A DNA stretch of 27,692 nucleotides. Origin: a virus. Within the stretch, counting starts at the first letter, position 1; every line of letters starts with the position of its first letter. The stretch spans positions 1 to 27,692 of the IMG/VR virus record IMGVR_UViG_3300034375_009575. One strand, given 5' to 3'. Under the pieces are notes generated by a model. The model was not told where the DNA came from. It saw only the letters and a program-made list of their open reading frames with translations, and searched no databases. Position numbers and translations under genes: made by a program. This document shows, in pieces, positions 15,271 through 23,205 of the stretch.

Positions 15271-15534
15271 TCAGTCGTCAGCCTTTTTCTGGGCTGCCTT
15301 CTTTTTGGCCGCCTTCTTTTTCGGCGGCTCTGATTTCTGATCGCTCTTTTCTTCCGGTTCCGGGGACGGAGTCGGGGCGGGTTCGGGCGCTGGCCTTTCG
15401 TCGCCTTTCACGGGGACGGCTCCGGCGCACATGAGGCCGCCGGCATGGTTCTTGTCGTCCTCGGTAACGATCTCGCCAGCGGCTTTTGGGACGCCCCGGT
15501 GAATTGTTCCGTTTTTCGTAATCTTGAGCTTCAT
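15271..15534 (-). CDS. Small capsid-associated protein with Lys/Ala tail (87 aa)
   Basis: The ATG at 15534 is chosen over a TTG at 15585. Residues 1-45 form a small beta domain (KLKITKNGTIHRGVPKAAGEIVTEDDKNHAGGLMCAGAVPV) like proteins often found next to phage capsid genes. A Pro/Glu linker (PEPAPTPSPEPEEK) leads to a strongly basic tail, PPKKKAAKKKAAQKKADD, of histone-H1-like composition. The tail could contact packaged DNA or another capsid protein. This is inferred from composition only. Confidence 0.6.
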   Translation of the reverse strand: MKLKITKNGTIHRGVPKAAGEIVTEDDKNHAGGLMCAGAVPVKGDERPAPEPAPTPSPEPEEKSDQKSEPPKKKAAKKKAAQKKADD

Positions 15535-15588
15535 AGAAAATGATCTTACGGGGCTGCGTGGGTGTATGATTTGTTTCCCCTTCAATGA

Positions 15589-15610
15589 CCCTCCCCCGTA
15601 AAGGGGAGGG
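15589..15610 (-). terminator. Hairpin after the capsid gene
   Basis: CCCTCCCC at 15589-15596 pairs with GGGGAGGG at 15603-15610 (8 bp, 6-base loop), located 22 bases after the capsid stop codon on the minus strand. There is no T-run after the stem, so it is not a textbook terminator. It may stabilise the abundant capsid mRNA or lower expression of the genes that follow. Confidence 0.4.
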
Positions 15611-15631
15611 CCTGAAAGGTGTCATGCGCTA

Positions 15632-17641
15632 TTAGCTGAGCGCGCCAGCGTGTGCGGTTCCGTCGTCGCCGATGACAAACGCATTCGGCTGGAGGAGTCC
15701 GCAGTCTGCGAAGGTCTCTGCGTAAAGCTCGACCTGCCCGGACTTCTTCTGACTGTAGGGGTCGTAGGTCAGCATGATGCCGCCCCACATCGCCACGAAC
15801 AAACGCGAGAAGTCTCCGAGGATAACCTTCGTCGCAGTAACGTCGGTGTGCTCGTAGAACGGGCGCCCTGCGACTGTGTAGCCGCCGCTGTTCGGGTTTT
15901 CCTCGATAACAAACTTGCCGGTAGAGGCGGCAAGCTGCGTCTGATACCAGTTCGACCAGGTGGCCGTGTCGGTGAGGAACGTTCCTCGCTCAAGCGGGGC
16001 GTTGTTGTCTCGGTAATCTTCGATCTGCTCGACGATGTTCACCCAGAGTGCGGAGCCGACCTGCCAAGTGTAGGAATCGGTTCCAGAGGCACTCAGGACG
16101 CCAGTAGGGGCGTCTCCACCGGCTCCGGTGATGGCTGCGCGGTCCACTGCGGTTGCGATGGCGTATTGCAGCTCTCCACGAACCCACGACTCGAAATCGA
16201 CCGAGGACTGAGCCAGGAGTTGCTTCGATACTGCCGTTCCTGCGCCTACTCGCTTGGGCGAAAGGGTGAGGTTGGCCGCAAACGTTGCGTCGGCGTTGGC
16301 GATCGTGTCCGTCTCCGCGTCCCAGGTGCCGCTGTAGCCAGCGGTGGAACGAGGAAATTCAAGGTTGCCAACAGCATCCCGAAAGATCGTCGCGCCAACA
16401 CGAGGAAGGATCGAGTAGTCCTTGAGGTAATCGGTGAGGCCCTGCATCTCGGTTTCGACCGTGTTACCGCCCGACGTTCCGGTTCCGACCGTAGCGGCAT
16501 TCTGAATGCCGGAACTCTTGGCGTTCCAGTATTCGGCCGGGATCAGGAGGCCGTCTGCAACCTTGCCGGTTGCGTTGCGGTAATTGGCTGCAAGTTCGTC
16601 CTGCACCTCTTTCTCCAGCCCGTCGAGCCGCCCTTCGTTGACGTGCTGCTTAAGAGCCTTGAAAAGAGAATAACGCTCGGCGCCTTTGTCTCCTACGTGA
16701 GCGGAGTTCTTGAGCTCGTTGGCGTTGATTTGCCCACCGGCAACGGTGGCTGTGAAGCTCTCCGGGTCGAAACCGTCGAGGACGGAATTGCGGAAAGTTT
16801 CGATTTCGACGCCGTCCTCAATCGCTTTGGAGATCTGGTCGTCGGAAAGATTGAATTTCTTACCGATTGCCTGGATCTCGTCGCGACGCGGCTTATCTGC
16901 CGCGAGGGCGTCCTTGATGCTGATTTGCGGCTTTTCTGCCGGCTTGGGTTCTTCACTCATTGCAATGGGTGTTTCGATTGGTTCTTGTGGGGTTGGTTTG
17001 GGTTCGGGTGTGGGTTCCGGCTCTGGCTCTGCCTTTCCGAATACCAACCCTTTTGGAAATTCCTTTTCTCCGATGCGCTCCTTCCATGCAGAAGCACAGG
17101 CGGCGGCCTTCACCGTCTCCATGACCGTGTCGGCAAAACCGCGTTCGACAGCTTCGGCGCCGTCCATAAAAGTTTCGTGGCGCATGAGATCCTCGACCGT
17201 CTCCGCATCGAGCCCAGTGCGCTTAACGTATGCTGAGACAATCCCGTTTTGGATTTTCTCAAGGGTCGCCGCCATGTCGATCATCTCTTGGGCGTCTCCG
17301 ATGACCCCGGCCCAGGGGTTGTGAATCATCAGAAAAGCGTTTTCCGGCATTGAGATGTGATCGGCAGCCATCAGGATGACAGAAGCCATAGACCCGGCGA
17401 AGCCTTCTACTTTAGCGTGGATCTGAGCGGGGTGTTCCTGCAATGCGTTGAAGATCGCCCAGCCGTCGAGAACATCGCCGCCCGGCGAGTGGACAGATAG
17501 CGAAATGGTATCGACCGCATGAAGGGATTTCAGATCGTCGATAAATTGCTTGGCGTTCACGCCGAAGTATCCGATCTCGTCATGGATCGAAATGTCGGCC
17601 GTGTTAGCCTTTGCGTTGATGGAATACCAAGAATTTTTCAT
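15632..17641 (-). CDS. Fused ClpP-like prohead protease and HK97-fold major capsid protein (669 aa)
   Basis: The ATG at 17641 has AGGGG about 8 bases upstream; an in-frame start at 17671 lacks this. Residues 1-185 are a ClpP-type serine protease, with SVHSPGGDVLDGW, the nucleophile Ser84 in GFAGSMAS and His107 in MIHNPW, and then FMDGAEAVERGFAD. A Pro/Glu linker (about 203-227) leads to a scaffold-like helical region (about 240-350) and an HK97-type capsid domain (LLIPAEYWNAKSSG to the end). The protease normally removes the delta/scaffold part during capsid maturation. An internal Met at 16960 could start a separate capsid chain, but no ribosome-binding site is visible there. A degenerate TAACAT pair lies 36 bases upstream. 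Confidence 0.88.
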   Translation of the reverse strand: MKNSWYSINAKANTADISIHDEIGYFGVNAKQFIDDLKSLHAVDTISLSVHSPGGDVLDGWAIFNALQEHPAQIHAKVEGFAGSMASVILMAADHISMPENAFLMIHNPWAGVIGDAQEMIDMAATLEKIQNGIVSAYVKRTGLDAETVEDLMRHETFMDGAEAVERGFADTVMETVKAAACASAWKERIGEKEFPKGLVFGKAEPEPEPTPEPKPTPQEPIETPIAMSEEPKPAEKPQISIKDALAADKPRRDEIQAIGKKFNLSDDQISKAIEDGVEIETFRNSVLDGFDPESFTATVAGGQINANELKNSAHVGDKGAERYSLFKALKQHVNEGRLDGLEKEVQDELAANYRNATGKVADGLLIPAEYWNAKSSGIQNAATVGTGTSGGNTVETEMQGLTDYLKDYSILPRVGATIFRDAVGNLEFPRSTAGYSGTWDAETDTIANADATFAANLTLSPKRVGAGTAVSKQLLAQSSVDFESWVRGELQYAIATAVDRAAITGAGGDAPTGVLSASGTDSYTWQVGSALWVNIVEQIEDYRDNNAPLERGTFLTDTATWSNWYQTQLAASTGKFVIEENPNSGGYTVAGRPFYEHTDVTATKVILGDFSRLFVAMWGGIMLTYDPYSQKKSGQVELYAETFADCGLLQPNAFVIGDDGTAHAGALS

Positions 17642-17676
17642 GGATGCGCCCCTCGTTGCGCATCCCAGCATTTAAT

Positions 17677-17692
17677 ACTTTACGATATGTTA
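17677..17692 (-). promoter_or_regulatory. Degenerate paired TAACAT element upstream of the protease-capsid gene
   Basis: On the minus strand TAACAT at 17692-17687 is followed 10 bases on by TAAAGT at 17682-17677 (four of six matching). It ends 36 bases before the ATG at 17641. The spacing and orientation match the elements before the tape measure and the plus-strand 206-aa gene. Confidence 0.45.
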
Positions 17693-17798
17693 TGATTCTT
17701 GCAAATTCGGCAATCCTGAGAGGATAATTTGAGCACCACAGGCAGCACCGATAGGACGGTCGATCCGAACGAAACCACATGCCCTCGGCGCACTGTCA

Positions 17799-17827
17799 AC
17801 AGGGTTGGATCAGTCACCCGACCCTGT
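17799..17827 (-). other. Inverted repeat at the end of the beta-helix gene
   Basis: ACAGGGT (17799-17805) and ACCCTGT (17821-17827) form a 7-bp stem with a 15-base loop at the stop codon of the 366-aa gene. No T-run follows, so termination is uncertain. The rest of the 155-base gap to the capsid gene (17672-17826) holds only the degenerate TAACAT pair. Confidence 0.3.
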
Positions 17828-18927
17828 CACGCCACTGTCACATGCGCCGTCATGCCCGGAGTCGCTCCCCCGCCGCCCGAACTGTGATCTTGATACGCTC
17901 CGATGTTGTCTGGGTTGTCGGGATCTGCGTTCGTGATGATCGCCGCGCCGATAGAACTTGCACCCGAGTTCAAGGAGTAATCACCCGAGGCCGCATTCGT
18001 GTAGGGATCACTCGACTCCGTCACGTTTGAGAAGCTCAGAGATCCCGTATCTGACGAAACATCCGTGGTATTGTTGTAGAATGCATTATTACCGAGAATG
18101 GTTGGCCCAGCACCGGAAATCGCCAACGATATTGCGACAGCGCCGCTTCCAGAAAAGTTCGTTACCAGATTATTGAATACCCGGCATCCCTCTTGCGCGC
18201 TATTCGCTGAGATCCCTATCGCAGAGGCCCCGCTTCCCGTCCCATCGACCGTGTTGTTTGAGACCATCAAAGATTCGTCAATCTCGATGCCCGTGCCAGA
18301 AAAACCATGCACGAGATTATTTGCAAATATTGCATCGCCAATTAGAGCCCGATAGCCCGAGGCTCCACCTTTTAACTCAGAAAACAAGACCGTCCTGCTC
18401 TGATAACACAACCCAGAGGATGGCATATTTGTTGTGTCGTGAATGTAAGAGTTATAGATTCGATCGGGTGCCCTTACAGCATATGTAGACCCGACATCAT
18501 AGATTTCGCATTCCGTTATAGTGGAATTGGCGCCAAAACGCGCACAGTAACTCGTCGTGCCATGCATCTTGATCCTGTAAAAGGAAAGATACGCTTGCAA
18601 TGAGACTATGTTTGCTACCGCGTCGTTACCGTCAATTTCTCCGACATTTGAAAATGTTTGCCCCCACGGTCCAGTTGCCGTCAGGCTCCCCCCGTTATCC
18701 CATCCCGCTATCGTTAGCGGGTTCTTCTGCCCCGGTGAGTGAGTTGCAAAGCTGAGGGTGGAAGAAAGCACATCTGCCGAGGTATTTGCGAGTCGGATGG
18801 TATTCGGCGCTGCCGTGTCGAATGTGAAATTATCCAGCGCACCTTGCACAGAAGCGTACGGAGACCCGCTGGAACCATCTCCGGTTCCGTCGTCCCCATT
18901 GGTTGGATCTACGTGTGCGATTGCCAT
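17827..18927 (-). CDS. Right-handed parallel beta-helix protein (366 aa)
   Basis: The start HVDPTNGDDGTGDGSSGSPYASVQGALD is the opening typical of DUF1565/pectate-lyase-like beta-helix proteins. About six to eight turn-like repeats follow (for example NSTITECEIYDVG, RIYNSYIHDTTN, AIFANNLVHGFSGTGIEI, LMVSNNTVDGTGSGA, CRVFNNLVTNFSGSG). The C-terminus (SSIGAAIITNADPDNPDNIGAY) is also typical of the group. Phage proteins of this fold are often trimeric tailspikes or surface decorations that bind or cut polysaccharide. No catalytic residues can be assigned. It is the last gene of the portal operon, not of the tail operon. Confidence 0.75.
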   Translation of the reverse strand: MAIAHVDPTNGDDGTGDGSSGSPYASVQGALDNFTFDTAAPNTIRLANTSADVLSSTLSFATHSPGQKNPLTIAGWDNGGSLTATGPWGQTFSNVGEIDGNDAVANIVSLQAYLSFYRIKMHGTTSYCARFGANSTITECEIYDVGSTYAVRAPDRIYNSYIHDTTNMPSSGLCYQSRTVLFSELKGGASGYRALIGDAIFANNLVHGFSGTGIEIDESLMVSNNTVDGTGSGASAIGISANSAQEGCRVFNNLVTNFSGSGAVAISLAISGAGPTILGNNAFYNNTTDVSSDTGSLSFSNVTESSDPYTNAASGDYSLNSGASSIGAAIITNADPDNPDNIGAYQDHSSGGGGATPGMTAHVTVA

Positions 18928-18928
18928 A

Positions 18929-19174
18929 TCATTCCGCGACCCACCGTGGATCGTCCGTTGTCACATTTTCATTCCAGTCCACGACGGGAGCATTCCACAG
19001 GAATGATCGCCCGTCCATATGCTGCCGTCGTATGTATATCGCAGACGGATCCGACTTTGGAGACGCCTCGATCACTTGGTAGTCGATCTCGCCAGTATCG
19101 TTTTCGATCCTCTCGCCACCTGGTAGAGCGACTACGTCGATCCGACCAACCGTCTGAATCACTTGCTTCGCCAT
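18929..19174 (-). CDS. Small protein of the portal operon (81 aa)
   Basis: Unrecognised. It begins with strands (KQVIQTVGRIDVVALPGG) and ends DGRSFLWNAPVVDWNENVTTDDPRWVAE, suggesting a small beta domain that could attach to the adjacent beta-helix protein. Start and stop lie within two bases of the neighbouring genes. Confidence 0.55.
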   Translation of the reverse strand: MAKQVIQTVGRIDVVALPGGERIENDTGEIDYQVIEASPKSDPSAIYIRRQHMDGRSFLWNAPVVDWNENVTTDDPRWVAE

Positions 19175-19175
19175 C

Positions 19176-19379
19176 TTACCTGCCTCCGAATATTTCGTTG
19201 CTCAGTTCGTTCACACGCGCGATCCGCTGATAGAGCGCCGGGTAGCTCGTCGCCAGCACCTGCATGCGTGTCGTCGTGTGCAGGTGCGATAGCTTTTCCA
19301 GCACATCGATCACCTCTTCCAGCGCCGACTGGATCGCCGCCTCCGACTTGTCCGAGAAATCTGCCGTGGTATCACTCAT
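19176..19379 (-). CDS. Small helical protein of the portal operon (67 aa)
   Basis: A predominantly helical chain (AAIQSALEEVIDVLEKLSHLHTTTRMQVLATSY, then LYQRIARVNELSNEIFG) with a heptad-like pattern. Function unknown. It starts four bases after the stop of the 654-aa fibre gene and is followed directly by the 81-aa gene, so it is co-translated with them. Confidence 0.55.
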   Translation of the reverse strand: MSDTTADFSDKSEAAIQSALEEVIDVLEKLSHLHTTTRMQVLATSYPALYQRIARVNELSNEIFGGR

Positions 19380-19383
19380 CGCT

Positions 19384-21348
19384 TCATGCCGCCGTTGTTT
19401 CGAGAGTCACCTTGATCCAGTCCGGGGCTCCCGAGACCGAATCCACATTCCACGCCATCCAGTGCCCCTCCGTCAGCGAGGTCGTCCAACCCGTCAGCGT
19501 GCCATCCGTCGCGTAGACCTCACTCGACAGCGTCGGCTGCGCGCTCGCTGTGATCGAGTCCGCGTCCGTCACATCCGTAGGCGGGTCCGTCGTGATCGAG
19601 TCCACCCAAATATCCACCACCGCACTGCACGATCCCGATGCCAAGATCGACGCGCTGTTGATCGTGTAGCCCTTCGGGATTCGGTGATACCCCGCCACTC
19701 CCGCAGTCGGGTTGTTGATTACGATTGTGATCTCGCCCGCCTTCACCGATGCAGGCTCCGCCGTCGCGCCCACCTCGATTCCATCCAGCTTCGTCTTGTC
19801 GCCGTCCACGAAGGCACCCTCCACCGGCGGCTGCTGCGCCGAGGTCGCGAGAGCCCCCTGTGCCGCAGAAGCGAGCTTCGAATCGTCCGAGAACACTTTC
19901 GTCGCCGCGCCGTCGCCCACCTTGATCTGGTTGTCGTCCGTATCCCACTGGATGTCCCCCTCCGCTGTCGGCGCGGGAGCCGTTCCTTGTTTCAGCGTGA
20001 TCGTGGGAGTCGTCAGCGTCTTGTTCGTCAGCGTCTGCGTGGCCGTGAGACCGACCACCTGCTCGCTCACCGAGCCCGGATCGTAGGTCGACGCGAGCAT
20101 GTCTCCCCCGCCCGCGATCGTCTGCCACGAGCAGGTCCCGTCACCGTCCTCGCGCAGGAACTTGGTGCCGCCCGTCTCGCCCGTCGACAGCACCGCCGTC
20201 CCCTCCACGCTGGAGATGAATCCCGAATCATTCACGAGCTCCGACACATTGTCACCTGGCTGCACCGCCGATGCCGCGAGAGCCCCCTGCGCCGCCGTAC
20301 CGAAGTCGCCGGCAGCACTGGTAGCGGCAGTGCCGAGTCCAAGTGTCGTTCTGGCGGTTGCCGCATCGGTATCGTCAACGAGAGACGCTCCAAATGTCGA
20401 AATACCGTGAACGCCGGATGTGATAGCGGCGTGGGTCGAAACGGCTCCGCTCGCCTCGAAATCTCCGGTGTCGTTCGCAGCTGCCGTTCCTGCATCGGTG
20501 ATGTCGGAGAGCGTGTGGCTGTGTGTTGCGTCTGCAAACGATTCGTCAGGCGTCCGTTGTCCTTGGCAGTTGATGACGAGAACGCCAGTCGAGGCTTGAA
20601 TCCTTCCAACCGTAGCGACAGGCTGAACGCTGCCGGTTGTGGGCCGTGTCGTAGTGAGTCCGCTTGTCCCGACGAAAATCTCGTCGTTGAGCGCCCACCC
20701 AGGCGAATCGGTATCGTAGGTGCGGATCTCGCCGACAATGACTCCGTCGCCTTCTCCGTTGTTTGCCAGTTCCTCAGCCAAAAGCGCAATCGCTGGCATC
20801 TTTGCCGGGTCCGATTGATCTGCCGCTGCGACCTCTACTCGATCGGAACTGCCGACGTGACCCGTCACGTAAACCGGCGTGCCTTTCGCCAGTGTCCCGC
20901 CGCTGGTGTTTTTGACGTGGATGTAAAGCGTTCCGGCGATGTTCCCGTGAATGTGGTCGGCTGTAAGAAGCCCAGGAACGGTCAGATCGTCGGACCACGC
21001 AAGGTCGTAATCATCCCCGCTCGCCTTAGTCGCGATTTGCCCGGTGGTTCCTCCTGCCATCCCTCCCAAGCCGTCCAGCTTCGTCTTGTCGCCATCCACA
21101 AAGGCACCCTCCGCGGGCGGCTGCTGCGCCGAGTCCGCGAGAGCCCCCTGCAGGCTGGTCGCAAACTCCGAGGCATGTTGCCCGTCGAGGAAATCGGCAT
21201 CCAGGCCTGTTCCCGTTCCGTCGTTAGTGGTGTCGAAAAAGCCTAGAGCGCGAATATCTGCCGCAGTTTGCGACCCTGCGCCCGCCGGCCCTTGCCTGCC
21301 GACAGTTATTTTAAGCGTGTTTGTAGAATTATTGACTGTTACACTCAT
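19384..21348 (-). CDS. Fibre-like structural protein with internal repeats (654 aa)
   Basis: It opens with GRQGPAGAGSQTAADIRALGFFD and TGLDADFLDGQHASEFA, phrases common in phage tail fibres. Further fibre-type stretches follow: HSHTLSDITDAG, TAATARTTLGLG-like (DDTDAATARTTLGLGTAA) and TLTTPTITLKQGTAPAP. A repeated unit (AQGALADSAQQPPAEGAFVDGDKTKLDG) appears at the N- and C-terminal sides. The last 130 residues form a beta-rich domain (GYTINSASILASGSCSAVVDIWVDS). It probably builds an extended trimeric fibre. Its place between portal and capsid genes suggests a head or neck fibre, but a tail fibre encoded out of place is also possible. Confidence 0.75.
   Translation of the reverse strand: MSVTVNNSTNTLKITVGRQGPAGAGSQTAADIRALGFFDTTNDGTGTGLDADFLDGQHASEFATSLQGALADSAQQPPAEGAFVDGDKTKLDGLGGMAGGTTGQIATKASGDDYDLAWSDDLTVPGLLTADHIHGNIAGTLYIHVKNTSGGTLAKGTPVYVTGHVGSSDRVEVAAADQSDPAKMPAIALLAEELANNGEGDGVIVGEIRTYDTDSPGWALNDEIFVGTSGLTTTRPTTGSVQPVATVGRIQASTGVLVINCQGQRTPDESFADATHSHTLSDITDAGTAAANDTGDFEASGAVSTHAAITSGVHGISTFGASLVDDTDAATARTTLGLGTAATSAAGDFGTAAQGALAASAVQPGDNVSELVNDSGFISSVEGTAVLSTGETGGTKFLREDGDGTCSWQTIAGGGDMLASTYDPGSVSEQVVGLTATQTLTNKTLTTPTITLKQGTAPAPTAEGDIQWDTDDNQIKVGDGAATKVFSDDSKLASAAQGALATSAQQPPVEGAFVDGDKTKLDGIEVGATAEPASVKAGEITIVINNPTAGVAGYHRIPKGYTINSASILASGSCSAVVDIWVDSITTDPPTDVTDADSITASAQPTLSSEVYATDGTLTGWTTSLTEGHWMAWNVDSVSGAPDWIKVTLETTAA
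19781..19860 (+). repeat. Direct repeat copy 1 within the fibre gene
   Basis: An 80-base stretch that matches 21071-21150 at about 73 of 80 positions by my count. It encodes the repeated AQQPP-x-EGAFVDGDKTKLDG segment. A shorter third trace lies near 20270-20295. Confidence 0.8.
21071..21150 (+). repeat. Direct repeat copy 2 within the fibre gene
   Basis: Partner of 19781-19860, same orientation, 1290 bases away. Recombination between the two would delete 430 codons in frame, because the distance is a multiple of three. Confidence 0.8.
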
Positions 21349-21713
21349 GAAAACGAACGGCGCACCGCCGTTTTTACAGTGACTTTGATTAACCCTTGCG
21401 GAATAATGTTTTCTGCCGAATCCTTAACCCAGAGATCGGCAATCCAAACATCTCCAAAAATCTTAATTCGGTCGCCAACTCCTGACAGGTCGATGTCGAT
21501 TGTAGTTTCCCCATTTGCCGCGTCGGTATGCGATGCCTGTTCAATGAGAACGTAGGCGTCCGAATCTGCATCTTGTTCTGTTTTCTTGGCGGTAAAATAC
21601 ACCGTGCAGCCAGACAAGTCCATTGCGGTGCCGTCTGACTGAAGTATGTCGAGGGTCCAAGTGTTTACCTCTCCGGCATGAAGAATCATTTCTGGCAATG
21701 TTGCGCTACTCAT
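21345..21713 (-). CDS. Beta-sandwich adaptor-type protein, BppU N-domain-like (122 aa)
   Basis: The sequence LPEMILHAGEVNTWTLDILQSDGTAMDLSGCTVYFTAKK, followed by TTIDIDLSGVGDRIKIFGDVWIADLWVKDS, has the pattern of BppU N-terminal-like domains that anchor receptor-binding modules. The opening resembles that of the 185-aa protein on the other side of the portal (PEMLTAGDVYHW). It overlaps the portal stop by 8 bases and the fibre start by 4, so portal, adaptor and fibre are translationally linked. Confidence 0.6.
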   Translation of the reverse strand: MSSATLPEMILHAGEVNTWTLDILQSDGTAMDLSGCTVYFTAKKTEQDADSDAYVLIEQASHTDAANGETTIDIDLSGVGDRIKIFGDVWIADLWVKDSAENIIPQGLIKVTVKTAVRRSFS

Positions 21714-23205
21714 TCGTTACCTCTGCCTCCACGGTTTGCGGTTCTTGAATGTCCAAAAATAAATCGAGCTGCATCTGTTCGGCTTTTTTCTCGTCTTCTG
21801 CCACTTGTTGCAAAACCTCGTCGTGGTCCTTCCCGTGTTGTCGGCATATCTCTTGATGGGAAGTAAGGCGGTTTTTAAGTCTGCGCTCCTCTGCCTTGCT
21901 GTCTTTGTCCGGGTCTACCCATGCCCAACGGCGCCCCGTAAACTCTGCATGATTGAGGCGCTCAAAATCTGCCATGCCATAGCCTGGAATCTTTCCTGCC
22001 ATCAAAGCAAACTGCAGCCACTGCGAAAAGATCGGCTTCTTTACCGTGTCAATCCACCAGCGTTGAATAATCATCCACCGATCACGCTCGGAAAGGGTTC
22101 CGCTGCGAATGCTTGAATAGTTCACTCCCTCCAGATCGTTGCCTAAAATGTTGTAGTTTGTAATGATGCCGGACGCGATACCCCTCAACATCCCCTTGCG
22201 AAAGTCGGGGTAGTTGGCATTCGGATGTGTTGGGTCGATGAGTGTGGCCTTTACTCCCGGGGGCAAGTTCTCAAAGCTGCCGGGGCTGCCGTCCATTGTG
22301 ATATTCCCCAGGCTGTCTTGTCCCTCCCCTTGATACCCTCCCGCCGGAGAGTTGAAGTCCGTTTCGAAAAACCCCAGTTTCGAAGCATGGGCGCGAGCGG
22401 CGATTAGTTCGGCCTCTTCGTATCCGTGGAGCTGGCGGAGTCGCGCAATAACCGGAGTTAGCCAAGGCTTGCCTTGAGACTGACCAAACTCCTCCTTAAC
22501 ATAGGCGTGGATCGCGTCTCCCGAGCCAAGGAACGACCGTTTTCCAGGCAGGGGTCCGCCATAATACCTGTCTCCTGGGTTCTGGTCGAGAATGTGGTAG
22601 CCGATCTCTCTTCCAAAGCCATCGTATTCGACGGACATAGAAATGTTCTTGTTTGGGAAGGAGTATTCTGGGTCTAGGCGGTCGATGGCTATGCCCTGCA
22701 TCGCAAACCGCCAGCCGTTGTCCCGAAACCCCTTTGCCATTCGCGCCAATCCTCCCCCCTTTCGGAACACAGACCGAAGCAAGAGACAATCAAAACCGTG
22801 CTCTGTAACGTCCCCTGTTACAGTGTAATTCTCCGACTGGCAAAACTCCTTCCACGCCTGCCTCACCGCCTCCGATGCTTTCTTGTCCATAGCCCGGCCG
22901 GCGGCTGTTTTGGCGTTTACCTTGATCTTAAACCCTTCTGGGCCGATTACGTTGGATAGCACCTGTTCCTCTGCGTTGTAGGCATAGCCATCGTTTCGGA
23001 CGAGGTCGCTGGAGCGGGATCGAAGCCGAATAAGGCTGGGCTCCAAAAGGCAATCCATCGAGGCATTACTCGTAATCCAGTCCGAGGTGAATCGGTTCAG
23101 CTTGGCCCCCTCGAAAGCGGATGCCTTGGCGAGCCGCTCCGGTTTCGGTTCCGAGAGAATCATGGCGCCCGTTTTAGCGTCTACGGTTGCAGTCTTTCCG
23201 GTCAT
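21706..23205 (-). CDS. Phage portal protein, lambda family (499 aa)
   Basis: Recognisable lambda-type portal features include NDGYAYNAEEQVLSNVIGPEGFKIKVNAK near residue 70, AWKEFCQSENYTVTGDVTEHGFDCLLLRSVFRKGGG, and IDRLDPEYSFPN. The helical crown region reads SSIRSGTLSERDRWMIIQRWWIDTVKKPIFSQWL. The basic and Gln/Glu-rich C-terminus fits the clip/crown end. Twelve copies would form the DNA channel at one capsid vertex. The ATG overlaps the upstream stop (TAATG). Confidence 0.9.
   Translation of the reverse strand: MTGKTATVDAKTGAMILSEPKPERLAKASAFEGAKLNRFTSDWITSNASMDCLLEPSLIRLRSRSSDLVRNDGYAYNAEEQVLSNVIGPEGFKIKVNAKTAAGRAMDKKASEAVRQAWKEFCQSENYTVTGDVTEHGFDCLLLRSVFRKGGGLARMAKGFRDNGWRFAMQGIAIDRLDPEYSFPNKNISMSVEYDGFGREIGYHILDQNPGDRYYGGPLPGKRSFLGSGDAIHAYVKEEFGQSQGKPWLTPVIARLRQLHGYEEAELIAARAHASKLGFFETDFNSPAGGYQGEGQDSLGNITMDGSPGSFENLPPGVKATLIDPTHPNANYPDFRKGMLRGIASGIITNYNILGNDLEGVNYSSIRSGTLSERDRWMIIQRWWIDTVKKPIFSQWLQFALMAGKIPGYGMADFERLNHAEFTGRRWAWVDPDKDSKAEERRLKNRLTSHQEICRQHGKDHDEVLQQVAEDEKKAEQMQLDLFLDIQEPQTVEAEVTNE

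Noticed and set aside
15650-17236. Long plus-strand open frame of 528 codons opposite the protease-capsid gene
   Set aside because: It is antisense to a well-supported gene and has an Arg/Gly/Val/Leu-rich, low-complexity composition with no domain pattern. It is explained by codon bias of the true strand.
19264-21246. Plus-strand open frame of 660 codons opposite the 654-aa fibre gene
   Set aside because: Extremely Arg/His/Ser-rich and antisense to a repeated fibre gene. Its own repeats mirror those of the fibre. No ribosome-binding site or domain was seen.
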